Assembly (NCBI GenBank): GCA_028826165.1
Contig: JAPDFW010000063.1
Location: 1,364,001 to 1,428,000 of the forward strand
Length of the DNA: 64,000 nt
From: Anaeramoeba ignava
Taxonomy: Eukaryota > Metamonada > Anaeramoebidae
Reading direction: 5' to 3'
How positions within the stretch are numbered: position 1 is the stretch's first letter; each line of letters starts with the position of its first letter. The notes beneath the pieces were generated by a model, which did not search any database, was not told the DNA's origin, and worked only from the letters and a program-made list of their open reading frames with translations. The translations under genes were made by a program, and so were the position numbers. Positions 1 to 11,400 of the stretch are shown in pieces.

Positions 1-73
1 GTGAAATTAAAACTAAAGACACACAAAAAATATCAATAAAAGTTTTGTTGTTTTGAAATTAGTGTGAGAAATT

Positions 74-271
74 CTACTTCTCTTTGTAGTGTTCTTGTAT
101 AAATTGTCTTGATTCTGAGAAACAAAATTCTCCTATTTGCGTTATATATTCAGTTCTTAAATTATCTGGAAATAAATATTTGATTTGTATTTCTTCTTCG
201 TCTTCCTTAATATTTATTGGATTTATTGGAAATTCATAGATAAAAAAGTTTTGAAAAAGTAAATTTGACAT
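74..271 (-). CDS. First exon of a DENN-domain protein (partial)
   Basis: Only the N-terminal coding exon lies in the window; the gene continues off the left edge. The roughly 65-residue segment starts at the ATG ending at 271. It reads like the beginning of a uDENN module: a hydrophobic strand (residues about 8-15), an acidic insert, then IKYLFPDN and IGEFCFSE, which match the strand-plus-FCFPE pattern of DENN proteins. A GTAGAA donor on the minus strand (complement of 72-77) lies just before the in-frame stop at 74-76, so the exon probably ends near 78, in phase 2. DENN proteins are Rab GTPase exchange factors that act in membrane traffic. Upstream of the ATG, on the minus strand, is the T-rich start element seen at other genes here. 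The family call rests on a short stretch only. Confidence 0.45.
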   Translation of the reverse strand: MSNLLFQNFFIYEFPINPINIKEDEEEIQIKYLFPDNLRTEYITQIGEFCFSESRQFIQEHYKEK

Positions 272-436
272 TTAAAAAGAAAAATGAAAAAATGAAAAAA
301 TGAAAAATGAAAAAATGAAAAAAAAATTTCTTCATTTAAAAAAAGGTGAATTTTTTTTTTATTCCACATTTTTTTCTTTCACTTTTTTTTTCTTTCCATT
401 TTTTTCATTTTTTTCATTTTTTCATTTTCATTTTAA

Positions 437-1751
437 ATGTTTTCTTTTTGTAGAATTTGTAAACGTAATTATAATACAAAAGATAATCATTTCCATTCAA
501 AATTACATCAAGATAATTTAAATAATCGTTTGAAAACAGAGACCAAAAGGGTTTCTGATGCTATTTATTATCTTCATAATATAAAATATTTAAATTCTCA
601 AGAAGAAAATTTTAAAAATAAATTTTTTTGTTATTTTTGTGAAGAATATATTTTACAAAATGATGGACCTGTAGCAAAGTAAAAGACTTAATTATTAACT
701 AATTACGTTTAAATTTTTGTTCCTTGTTTTATAATCTAAATTTTTTATCATTTAGTTTCCAAGTTTTAAAACATTTAGCTAGTCAAAAACATAAGAAAAA
801 AGTTTCTATTTTTTTGAAGAAAAATTTTGTTAAAAAAAAAAGACAATCTCAATTTATCATTTCATATTCTTCTTTTCAGAAGGTTACTATCAAAAAATAT
901 TTAAAATTAAAAAAAAAAAAAAAGATTTTTAATTCAATTTGTTTTTTAATATTCCAATTTTCTGAATTAGTTTGTACGAAAAATCAACTTGAAAAATTTT
1001 CCGAAAAATCAAAATCAAAATCAAAATCAAAATCAAAATCAAAATCAAAATCAAAAAGAAAATGAAAATCAAAATCAAAATCAAAATCAAAATCAAAATC
1101 AAAATCAAAATCAAAATCAAAATCAAAATCAAAATCAAAATCAAAATCAAAATCAAAATCAAAATCAAAATCAAAATCAAAATGAAAATCAAAATAAAAA
1201 TCAAAATCAAAATCAAAATCAAATTCAAATTCAAAATCAAATTCAAAATGAAAATCAAAAATCAAAATCAATTAGTGGAAATTGAAAAAATAAAACAAGA
1301 AATTGGAAAAAAAAGAAAAAAACATCCACAAAAACTTAATCCCAATAATCAAAATAATCAAAATAATCAATATAATCAATATAATCAATATAATCCATAT
1401 AATCCATATAATCAAAATAACCAAAATAATCAATATAATCCAAATATTGAATATAATCAATATAATCAATATAATCAATATATTCAAAATAATCAAAATA
1501 ACCAAAATATTGGATATAATCAATATAATCCAAATATTGAATATAATCCAAATATTGGATATAATCCAAATATTAATAATATTAAATATAATCCAAATAT
1601 TAAATATATTCAAAATAACCAATATAATCCAAATATTAAAAATATTCAAAATATTAAAAATATTAATAATATTAAAAATATTAAAAATATTCAAAATATT
1701 AAAAATATTAATTCAAAAAATTTGAAAAAGAATAAAAATCATCTCAAATAA
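437..1751 (+). CDS. CENATAC/CCDC84-like zinc-finger protein (minor-spliceosome factor)
   Basis: Three exons: 437-678, 756-882, 971-1751. The N-terminus has FCRICKRNYNTKDNHFHSKLH, the first CENATAC-type CCHH finger. It is followed by a helical spacer and a second finger, FCYFCEE, whose histidine half (LKHLASQKHKKK) lies in exon 2. This order, and the SFQKF...K segment after it, parallel human CENATAC, which promotes splicing of minor (U12, especially AT-AC) introns in the nucleus. Exon 3 encodes a long Asn-Gln repeat, then QLVEIEKIKQEIGKKRKK and an Asn/Gln/Tyr-rich tail. The NQ frame and the tail frame are joined only if one A is removed from the five-A run at 1257-1261; then all exons give 382 residues. 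The exon 2/3 intron (883-970) was inferred from GT, AG and phase. Alternative: another CCHH zinc-finger protein. Confidence 0.6.
1009..1261 (+). repeat. Hexanucleotide AAATCA microsatellite inside coding sequence
   Basis: About forty near-perfect copies of AAATCA. In the reading frame used here they encode Asn-Gln; the other frames give Lys-Ser or Lys-Ile and no stops, so every frame looks open. The same hexamer recurs in the PIG-T tail, the RhoGEF tail and several intergenic spacers. Confidence 0.9.
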
Positions 1752-1783
1752 ATTTTCATTTTTTTCTTTTCATTTTTTTTAAA

Positions 1784-3866
1784 ATGAAATCATTTCTCCT
1801 TTTAACTTTATTTTTCATTTTCATAATAATCACTTTCTCTTCATCAAATTCTTTTGAAGATGAAAGTTATTCAGAAAAATTAATAATACAACCTTTCTCA
1901 AAATCACAAATATTGTTTAATTTTCAATTTAATTTTGAAGTTCATCATTTAAATAAATGTAAAAAAACAAAAGCAAATTATTTTGGAATTCAAAAAAAAA
2001 ATCAATAAAATTTATTCATTTTAGATCATGATTTTGGATTCTTCCCAAATGTTATTGCAAAATTAATGCAAAATCATAATGTATTTCAATTCAAACTTTC
2101 ATTAACTCAAGGAAGAATAAAATTTGAAGAATGCTCAAGTATTCCTCCAATTACAGCTCCACCTGGAGCAGAGCTTTATGCAACATTCCATAACCAAAAC
2201 TTGTTTGTAGAAACTTAAACTCTCAAAATTATTTTAAATACAAATTTTAGTTTAAAATAGAAAAGAAAGAAATTAATTAATTTTCATCTAATTTTTTTTT
2301 TCAAAATTTCAAAAAAAAAAAAAATGAATATAATTCCAATTTGTTTTTTTGATCAAAAGAATACAAGAAAAATGGAAGTTCTTTGTCAATGAATTATCAG
2401 GAATCTTTTGTGCTTCATTGAATTTTATGGACGAAACATCAACAACATCAATAAAAAATTTTCCATTTGAAAATTTTATGGCCACAAACAACACAATAAG
2501 ATCCCAAAATTCTCGATATTCGGCATTACATAGAGAGGGTGTTTGCACAGAGAATTTAACTCCATGGATCAAGTTACTTCCATGTCGTAATGTCCATGGT
2601 CTTGCAACTCTTCTTAATTCGGAAAAAATTTATGATGTTGATTATCACTCTTTAAGTGTGTCTTCAGTTGATTTTAAAGAAAAAATGTCACTTTCTGCTT
2701 CTTTAGTTTTTATTTTGAATCCACAGAAAATTCTCTCACAACCTAATTGGTCTTTTTCTAAATTGTTTGAAAGGAAATTAATGGATAGTTCTTGTTCTCT
2801 TGCAAAAGAAAGTTTGGTTGAGTTGTATTTACCAAATTATCAATCAGAAGAAATCAAAATTAAACCTGAACCAACAAAAATTATTAATGATTTAAATTCG
2901 CAAAGTTTGTACTTGTATGACCTGAAAAAATCTGAGTTTCCTTTTGATCTTTCAGTGAAATTTCCATCCAATTCGGAAAATATTTTATCAGAAAAATTTC
3001 CATTAAAAACTGATCGAATAACAAAAAATTTAAATGGAATATTTGGAGTAATTCAAACAACAATTGAAAATGTTTCACCAAATGATCTGAAGTTTATCTA
3101 TTTTGAATATCTTCCTTGGTTTATCAGGCCTTTTATTCACACATTTAATATCAGTTTTTCAAATTCAGAATCAAATTTGAATATGAATTTTAATTTAAAT
3201 TTAAATCAAAACCAAGAATTTTTTGAAATTATTCAAATGATTCCAAATACAGAATATTCAAATCCGTTTACTATTGAAATGCAAATTAATTTACCAAAAC
3301 AAACTGTAGTTACTCTTTCTTATGAATTTGAAAAATCCTTTTTACATTTTACAGAATATCCTCCTGATCCAAATCATGGATTTGAAATTCCTTCAGCTTT
3401 AATTACTTTAAAATCAACAGAAATTCATTCACAAAAAGATCAACAAAATTCTTCTTTTTTGTTTAAAGAAAATTTAAGAATTTATACAGAAGGTTTATTG
3501 ATTCCTTTGCCTGTTCCTGATTTTAGTATGCCTTATAATGTTATTGCAATTTCTTCAACTTTGTTTGCTTTATTTTTTGGTTCAATGATGCAAATATTAT
3601 TTAAACGGCAAAAAGAAAATCAAAATCAAAATCAAAATCAAAAAGAAAATGAAAATGAAAATCAAAAAGAAAATCAAAATCAAAATGAAAAAGAAAATCA
3701 AAATCAAAATCAAAATCAAAATCAAAATCAAAATCAAAATCAAAAAGAAAATCAAAAAGAAAATCAAAAAGAAAATCAAAAAGAAAATCAAAAAGAAAAT
3801 CAAAATGAAAATCAAAATGAAAATCAAAATCAAAAGAAAATCAAAAGAAAATCAAAATCAAAATGA
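1784..3866 (+). CDS. PIGT: PIG-T, GPI transamidase subunit
   Basis: Exons 1784-1958, 2025-2202 and 2360-3866 join in matching phases. PIG-T (Gpi16) is an essential ER-membrane subunit of the complex that attaches GPI anchors to proteins. The protein starts with a signal peptide (residues 1-23) and the conserved YSEKLIIQPF. Exon 2 carries SLTQG and APPGAELYATF. Exon 3 carries SGIFCASLNF, VCTENLTPWIKLLPC, EYPPDPNHGFE and, before the single membrane helix near the end, YTEGLLIPLPVPDFSMPYN. All of these are signature blocks in the family order, so the lumenal domain is complete. Odd feature: beyond the membrane helix the short cytosolic tail is extended by about 85 residues of Asn-Gln and Lys-Glu-Asn repeat (from about 3607). 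Two four-A runs near 3834-3850, where sister units have five, may be indels, so the exact C-terminus is uncertain. Confidence 0.93.
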
Positions 3867-4078
3867 AAATCAAAATCAAAATCAAAATCAAAATGAAAAT
3901 CAAAATCAAAATCAAAAGAAAATCAAAAAGAAAATCAAAATCAAAATCAAAATGAAAATCAAAATCAAAATGAAAATCAAAATCAAAATCAAAATCAAAA
4001 TCAAAATCAAAATCAAAATCAAAATCAAAATTAAAATTAAAAAAAATAAAATTAAAAATCAAAATTAAAATTAAAAAT
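3607..4078 (+). repeat. AAATCA/AAATGA repeat tract ending the PIG-T gene
   Basis: Hexamers of the type AAATCA, AAATGA and AAAGAA run through the PIG-T C-terminus and about 210 bases past its stop. They then grade into AAATTA repeats. Nothing else is visible here. Confidence 0.85.
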
Positions 4079-4210
4079 CTATTCATTTTTTTTATTAGTC
4101 CTTTATTATTTTTTTTTTAAATTAATTCCCTAAATCTAAAAGAAAGAAAGAAAGAAAGAAAGAAAGAAAAAAAAAAAAAAACGAGATAAAAGAAAGAGAA
4201 AGAATTTCTG

Positions 4211-6033
4211 TTAAAGATTTTTTTGAGTGAAAAAATTTTGAGACAAAAACAAACAACCCATAAAAGTGATATTAAGATTTTCATCAGAAGAAATCTGACG
4301 AAGACAATGAACATCATTCAACCATTCATTTTTAGGATGGAAAAAGAATTCTTGAGAAAACTTGTCAGCAAGAGAAATAACAAACTTATTATTCTTAACT
4401 TGATTATCCAAAGCAAGAAATATAGATTTGCATTGCAAAGCAACACAAATATTTTGAGCCAAACGAAAGAGGAATCTATAGTGGATTTCTTGGGCTTTTC
4501 TGCAAACATCATAATAGGGATCATTTGGATGATCAATCATTGATTTTTGTGAAATTTGAGCTGCTTCAATTGGATCCAATTTAAGACCCATTTTTTCCAC
4601 AAGAAAATTATAACAAAAAACTAAACCAGATCCACTACAAATATCCTCATATTCCACTGAATATTTTCCTTGATATTTTTTATTGCTTATATAAGAAATC
4701 AATCCCGATTCTTCATCACTAAAAGTTGGATCTTTTGGATTAATAATTGCGTGTCCAAATTCAGTTGGAACAACATAAAATTTTGATTCAAGAGTTGAAT
4801 ATACAATCAATCCAACTCCAAGTCCTGTTCCCATTCCAAGTATAACGCTGTTGGCTTTCTTTATTCCAAATTGTGATTTTTCTTCCAAAATAATTTCTCT
4901 TCCTTTCCATAATGGTTGAAAATAATTTTGAAGTTGTTTGTTTTGATCCAAAAATAATAATCCATAACAACATCCTTCTAAATCATTTATAAACACAGAA
5001 TTCTCATCCGGAAATAGATTTCTTGGAAGCTCTTCGATACTAATTTCTTGATTTTCTTTTGGAAGAATGAAATTCGTCATTGTTCCGTTTTTTCGATTTT
5101 CTGAAACTCTTCCTGCTATTGCTATTATTCCTGAATGAATTATGATTTTGTCTTCAATTGCTTTAGAAATTTGTTGGAATAACTTAAATTTTATAAATGA
5201 ATTTTAATTTTAATTTTAATTTTATAAATGAATTTTAATTTTAATTTTAATTTTAATTTTAATTTTAATTTTAATTTGAATTTTAATTTTAATTTTAATT
5301 TTGTAAATGAATTTTAATTTTAATTTTATAATTTTAATTTTAATTTTAATTTTATAAATAAATTTTAATTTTAATTTTGATTTTAATTTTAATTTTAATT
5401 TTAATATTATAAATGAATTTTAATTTTATATTTTAATTTTAATTTTAATTTATAAATTAATTTTAATTTTAATTTTATTTTAATTTTAATTTTAATTTTA
5501 ATTTTATAAATGAATTTTAATTTTAATTTTAATTTTAATTTTAATTTTAATTTTAATTTTATAAATGAATTTTAATTTTAATTTAATTTTAATTTTAATT
5601 TTATAAATAAATTTTAATTTTAATTTTAATTTTATAAATGAATTTTAATTTTGATTTTAATTTTAATTTTAATTTTAATTTTAATTTTAATTTTAATTTT
5701 AATTTTATAAATGAATTATAATTTTAATTTTATAAATGAATTTTAATTTTAATTTTAATTTTAATTTTGATTTTATTTTTAATTTTATAAATAAATTTTA
5801 ATTTTAATTTTAATTTTAATAAGATTTAAAATTACTTGTAAAACAATTCTTGTTGATTTCACTTTTTGATAAGTCATTTTTAAAAAATCTCCTGTTGATT
5901 CAAGATAAGAAAAAGAAATTCTTGTATTTGTTCCTCCAATATCAACAAGAACAACAATATTTCTGTTTTGTTTCTTCCAATCTTCTAATGTTTTTAATGT
6001 AGATTCTATTTCTTCTTTTGAAAATAATGCCAT
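4211..6033 (-). CDS. glk: Glucokinase, bacterial-type (group A, Glk family)
   Basis: Two exons on the minus strand: 6033-5836 and 5182-4211. Both boundaries are phase 0, giving 389 residues (E. coli Glk has 321). It should phosphorylate glucose with ATP as the first step of glycolysis in the cytosol. Exon 1 has the phosphate-1 motif VLVDIGGTNTRISF. Exon 2 opens with IAIAGRVSENRKNGTMTNF, the counterpart of the bacterial IAIACPITGDWVAMTN. It then has FINDLEG with the catalytic Asp, GMGTGLGVGLIV (phosphate 2), TEFGHAII (sugar-binding His region) and ICSGSGLVF. The key residues are present, so it is likely active. Group A glucokinases are typical of bacteria and of anaerobic protists such as trichomonads and diplomonads; hexokinases of animals and fungi are unrelated in these motifs. 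The intron shows the gene is nuclear and not contamination. Confidence 0.9.
5183..5835 (-). repeat. Glucokinase intron filled with TTTTAA hexamers
   Basis: The intron is almost entirely TTTTAATTTTAA runs, interrupted at irregular intervals by TATAAATGAA or TATAAATAAA. On the minus strand it begins GTAATTTTAAATC and ends AAATTTAAG. It has no coding content. Confidence 0.85.
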
Positions 6034-6786
6034 TAATTTAAATTTTTTGTTTTTATTTTATAAAAAAATGAAAAAGAAAAAAATGAAAAAAAAATTTTTT
6101 CTTTTTTGAATTAATTTGCTTTTTAGTATTTCAATTTTTTAATAAAGATCAAAACTGAATTTGAATTATTTTAATTAATATTTATATTGAGAATTAATTC
6201 TATTTTATATATTTTATTAATTTTCCTTTATTGAATATAATATAAAATTATTCTCAATAATTTAATAAAATTGAAAATTTTTTGAAATGATTTAATAAAT
6301 ATAATTTTTGAATTTTAATAGCTTTAAATAATAAATTAGTTTAAATTTGATTTATTTTAAATTTAAATAATATTTTTATTTACCAAATTAATATTTTTAA
6401 TTATTTATCAATCCAATTTTAATTATAATAAAATATATTGAAAATGAATTTTAAAATTGAAAATTTTTTGAAATGATTTAATAAAAATATAAATTGAATT
6501 TTAATAATTTTAAATAATAATTTATAATTAATTTTTTATATTTTATCAAATAATAAATAATTTAAACTTAATTATCATTAATTTATATTTCCAATTTTCA
6601 TTTTTGTTTATCATATTCAAAAAACAATTTTTCAATTTTTAATTAAATTTTTAATCATAATTTTAAATTAATTCGAAATTTTTTAAAATTTAATTTATTT
6701 CTTATTTATTGATTTGAAGAATTTAATTTGATGGAAAATAAAAGAAAATAATTTTGAATTTTGAAAGAAAAATGTAAGATATTTTT
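6034..6786. other. Intergenic, very AT-rich
   Basis: This spacer separates the glucokinase start from the 3' end of the BTB-TLDc gene. It is non-periodic, with many ATTTAAATT-like words. I see no reading frame, structured RNA or repeat. The T-rich start element of the glucokinase lies at 6058-6110 (minus strand). Confidence 0.7.
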
Positions 6787-8217
6787 CTAAATGTAAAAAG
6801 TTTCAAGTTCTTCAACTTTCCATTTATCATAAGAACCAGCTAAATAACTTTTAGCCTCATTTGTTCCATATTGTATTCCTTTAGGCAAAATATAAGTGTT
6901 ACCAAGATTTGATTCTCCAGGTTGTAAATTAGAAGATAAATTAAGATCAAATCCTCCTCCAAAAGTTGGACCTTCTTGATGATCATAATAAAGAGAATTT
7001 AAGAGTGAACCTTTTTTAAGTGTAAATTTCTTTGGTTTCCGATCTCCTTTATTATTTCTTAATGAAAAAATAAATGCATTTGGATCTGAAATATATTGAC
7101 AGCGATTTCCTTTGAATCCAACTTGAGTAAAACCTCCAAAAATAAAATTATCTTTTGTTTTGATAATAATTAATGTTTTTCCTTTATTATCACATTTATT
7201 ATGCCAATTTGTGCAATCAAATCCATCTCTTTTTGCTGAATATCCTTTTTTCATTTTGAAAAAAAAATCATCATCATTTATCCATTCTTTTAATTTTTGA
7301 ATATATCCAATTTCTTTAACAATTTCTGAATCTAATCTTATTCTTGTTTTGAAATTGAATGAATTTGGATTTTCATTTTCTTTTTGAATAAATATTTTTA
7401 GTTTTTTTTGATTTGTTTGAAGTTCTTGGAATTGAATTAATTTTTGTGAAATTTGATTTGGAATTAAATCTTCTTTTAAAGCATCTTCAATTTCTTTTTT
7501 AGAAAAATTAATAAATCTTATTTTATCAATAAGATTTGAAATTTGATTTTGAAATTTTTCTTTTTCTTTTTCTTCTTTTTCTTGTTTAATATTTAATTTA
7601 TGTTTTCCCCATTTTATTATTGATTGAAAAATATCAAATTCTTTTGTTAAAATATTATCATTTAATAAAATTGAATTTAAATGATTTTCTTCAAGTTCAA
7701 GAAAAAAAGGAGTTTTGATAAATTCATTGAAATGTTTTGAAATAAATTGATAAGAAGAATCTATTAATTGATTGAAGTTCATTGATTCAGATAATTTAAG
7801 AACATCAACAATAGTTTCAAATTGTAAATTTTTTTTAATAAAATTTGAAGAAAAATAAATTAATTCATCAATTAAATATTTGGATGAAAAAATTAAAATT
7901 TCTATTGCATTTTCTAAATTAATTTCAATTTTTCCTGAATAAAAATAATTCAAAATTGAAAATAGAACTGAACTTGAAACATCTTTTAGAATTAATTTAT
8001 TTTCTTGATATTCTTTCATTTTGGAATTAAAAAGAGATTTAAAATATTCACTTCTTGAAGAAAGAATTGATTTATGAGTTTTAAATGAAATTTCATTTTG
8101 TTCACAAATTATTTCAAAATCAAAATAATTTTCTTCTTCTTTTTCATTTTGATTTTGGTTTTGAAATAATTTCTTTAAATCATTTGAAAGTTTTTCTAAA
8201 TTTAAATAAGTTTCCAT
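6787..8217 (-). CDS. BTB-BACK-TLDc protein
   Basis: Single-exon gene of 476 residues. The BTB domain (about 30-130) has DFEIICEQNEISFKTHKSIL, SRSEYFKSLF and LNYFYSGKIEI. A BACK-like helical region follows (about 135-265), then a Lys/Glu-rich linker. The C-terminus (about 300-476) is a TLDc domain: YSAKRDGFDCTNWHNKCDNK, IFGGFTQVGF and SDPNAFIFSLRN are its typical strands. BTB-TLDc proteins are abundant in amoebae; the BTB part suggests dimerisation or a Cullin-3 adaptor role, and no enzymatic activity is expected. The start is supported by the T-rich element directly upstream (complement of 8218-8262). Unlike the BTB genes to its right it lies on the minus strand and carries one canonical BTB, so it is a separate lineage. 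Confidence 0.85.
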   Translation of the reverse strand: METYLNLEKLSNDLKKLFQNQNQNEKEEENYFDFEIICEQNEISFKTHKSILSSRSEYFKSLFNSKMKEYQENKLILKDVSSSVLFSILNYFYSGKIEINLENAIEILIFSSKYLIDELIYFSSNFIKKNLQFETIVDVLKLSESMNFNQLIDSSYQFISKHFNEFIKTPFFLELEENHLNSILLNDNILTKEFDIFQSIIKWGKHKLNIKQEKEEKEKEKFQNQISNLIDKIRFINFSKKEIEDALKEDLIPNQISQKLIQFQELQTNQKKLKIFIQKENENPNSFNFKTRIRLDSEIVKEIGYIQKLKEWINDDDFFFKMKKGYSAKRDGFDCTNWHNKCDNKGKTLIIIKTKDNFIFGGFTQVGFKGNRCQYISDPNAFIFSLRNNKGDRKPKKFTLKKGSLLNSLYYDHQEGPTFGGGFDLNLSSNLQPGESNLGNTYILPKGIQYGTNEAKSYLAGSYDKWKVEELETFYI

Positions 8218-8470
8218 TTTATTTAAAAAATTTGAAAAGAAAAAAATGAAAAAAAAAATAATAAATGAAAATTATTTTAATTATTATTGAATTTTTTTTT
8301 CATTTTTATTCTGATTTTAAAAAGGAAAAAAGAAATTCCACATTTTTTGACAAATAATCCAAAAAAAATTTTTTTCATTTTTTTCATTTTTTTTTCTTTT
8401 TTTTCTTTTTGTTCATTTTTGTTCTTTTGTTCTTTTTTTTCTTTTGTTTTTTAATCAAATATACAGATAA
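8218..8470. promoter_or_regulatory. Divergent promoter region with T-rich start elements
   Basis: Shared by the BTB-TLDc gene (minus) and the ARM-RCC1-BTB gene (plus). It contains TTTTCATTTTTTTC-like pyrimidine blocks on both strands and the word ATTCCACATTTTTT at 8335-8348. That word recurs upstream of other starts. Regulatory function is inferred from recurrence only. Confidence 0.45.
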
Positions 8471-11400
8471 ATGCAAATAGAATATGATTCAACATTAAAT
8501 TTACTTGCAAAATTTTCAAATGATCAAGAAACTGTAAAGGATATTCTTCCCTCTTTAAAAGAAGCAGTTTTCAAACAAAGTAAAATTTTTTTAAAATTTA
8601 AATTTGTTTAAATTTAACGAAATTATTTAATTTTTCTATTTCCTTCTTTCTTTCTTTCTTTCTTTTGGGAATTTAGAAAAGAATTTAAACTTTTCCCAGC
8701 AACAAAATACAATTAAAATAATTCTAGAAATAATGAATAATTTCAGAGATGATAAAAATATCCAAAAAGATGGATTTTTAATTTTGTCATTTATTGAATT
8801 TAATCAAGGTAAATTTTTCAAATCAAATTCAAATCAAATTTAAATTCAAATTTAAATCAAATTTAAATCAAAATCAAATCAAATTTAAATCAAATCCAAA
8901 TTCAATTTTAATTCAAATTTAAATCAAATCCAAATTCAATTCAAATCAAATCAAATTCAAATTTAAACTCAAATCCAAATTCAATTTATTCCTTAATTTA
9001 ATTTATAAAAATAAATATAACCAAAATAGAAAATCAAAATGAAGTTAGAAGATTAAATGGTATTGAAATAATTATCAATTCAATGAAAAAATTTAGAGAT
9101 AAGAAAAATATTCAAGCAGATGGATGTAGAGCATTAGCATTTATTGTATTTAATAATGAAGGTAAAATTCTCAAATTAAAATCAAATTTAAATCAAATTC
9201 AAATTTAAATCAAATTTAAATCAAATTTAAATCAAATTCAAATCAAATTTAAATCAAATTCAAATCAAATTCAAATCAAATTCAAATCAAATTCAAATCA
9301 AATTCAAATCAAATTTAAATCAAATTCAAATCAAATTTAAATCAAATTCAAATCAAATTCAAATCAAATTCAAATCAAATTCAAATCAAATTCAAATCAA
9401 ATTCAAATCAAATTCAAATCAAATTCAAATCAAATTCAAATCAAATTCAAATCAAATTCAAATCAAATTTAAATCAAATTCAAATCAAATTTAAATCAAA
9501 TTCAAATCAAATTTAAATCAAATTTAAATCAAATTCAAATCAAATTTAAATCAAATTTAAATCAAATTCAAATCAAATTTAAATCAAATTTAAATCAAAT
9601 TCAAATTTAAATTCAAATCAAATTCAAATCAAATTTAAATCAAATTCAAATCAAATTTAAATCAAATTTAAATCAAATTCAAATCAAATTCAAATTCAAA
9701 TTTAAATCAAATTCAAATCAAATTTAAATCAAATTCAAATTTAAATTCAAATCAAATTCAAATCAAATTTAAATCAAATTCAAATCAAATTCAAATCAAA
9801 TTCAAATCAAATCCAAATTCAATTCAAATCAAATCAAATTCAAATTTAAGCTCAAATCCAAATTCAATTTATTCCTTAATTTAATTTATAAAAATAAATA
9901 TAATCAAAATAGAAAATCAAAATGAAGTTAGAAGATTAAATGGTATTGAAATAATTATCAATTCAATGAAAAAATTTAGAGATAAGAAAAATATTCAAGC
10001 AAATGGATGTAGAGCATTAGCATCTATTGTATTTAATAATGAAGGTAAAATTCTCAAATTAAAATCAAATTCAAATCAAATTTAAATCAAATTCAAATCA
10101 AATTTAAATCAAATTTAAATCAAATTCAAATCAAATTTAAATCAAATTCAAATCAAATCCAAATTCAATTTATTCCTTAATTTAATTTATAAAAATAAAA
10201 ATAATCAAAATAGAAAATCAAAATGAAATTAGAAGATTAAAGGGTATTAAAATTATTATCAATTCAATGAAAAAATTTAGAGATAAGAAAAATATTCAAA
10301 TGTATGGATCTGCGACACTTTTTCATTGTTCTTGTTCGAATGAAGGTAAATCACATTTTAGTAAATCAAAAAATTATCATGAGCTAAAAAATAAAAAATT
10401 AAAAATAAATAAAAAGAAAATCAAATGGAAATTAAATTATCAAAAGGAGTTGAAACATTAATCGAAACAATGGAAAATTTTCCAAATGATATAAGAATAC
10501 AAAAATTTGGAACTTGGATTATACTTAATGTTAGTCTTCAAGATGGTAAATTCATAATTTTTTGAAAAAGAAAAAAGATCCAAAAATTCACATTTTTTTC
10601 TTTAATTTGTTTTTAAAAAAAAAACTTATTAAATAAATTGATAACATAAATTAGAAAATCAAATTTCATTGATTAAAAATAAAGGATTTGAAGCTCTTAA
10701 ACAATTAGAAAACTATTATCCAAATTTAAACAATAATCCAAATTCATCACCACAATTTGAAACTTTTAGAAAAAGATTTAATATATTTAATCAAGGTAAT
10801 TTAGCAAAAAGAAATAAGAATATCAAATTTCTTTTTCCATTTTCTCATTGATCATATTTTTTTTACAGAAAAACTTAAAGAAAAATCAAATGATATTTTG
10901 CAATTCGATACGAGAATATTCCAACCCACAAATTTTAAACTTTTGACACAAGAAGAAAAAGGGAAACAAATCAAACAAATTTCTTCTTCAAATCGTTTTA
11001 AGAATTTTCTGTATTATGATGGGGAATTATTTCAAGAACCAAATTCAGAAATAGATGAGCAAAATTCAAAACCTGAAAAAATTCAAATTGAAAATATTCA
11101 AAAAGTAAGTGTTGGTTATCAACATGAAGCCATTTTAACTGAAGAAGGGGATGTATTCGCCAAAGGAAAAGAAATCAATCGAGAAAATCCAAATGAATTT
11201 ATCAATATTTCATCATTAATTGAATACCCAAATGATAGAACAATGAAAGATGTTGTTTGTTCAAGAAATTCAATTTATTTATTAACTTCAAATAAAAATG
11301 TCTATGGAATTGGTTCTAATGAATTTGGACAACTTGGTTTTGATTATTTAAAACTGAAAAAAACAGAAAAACCAATTTTAATGATGGAAAATGTTTCTAA

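Noticed and set aside
300-521. A 73-residue plus-strand frame rich in Phe
   Set aside because: It is the T-rich leader of the CENATAC-like gene read in another frame; the real start at 437 follows the start element and opens with a zinc finger.
802-879. A second possible intron in the CENATAC-like gene (GTTTCT...TTTCAG)
   Set aside because: It is 78 nt and in frame, so removal would be neutral for frame, but the enclosed residues (SQFIISYSSFQK) fit the family segment, so I kept them as exon.
929-1285. Long open frames on both strands with ILILIL, FDFDFD and KIKIKI products
   Set aside because: They are the other frames of the AAATCA microsatellite, which contains no stop in any frame. The same applies around 3597-4086, 26429-26994, 34707-35154 and 54121-54471.
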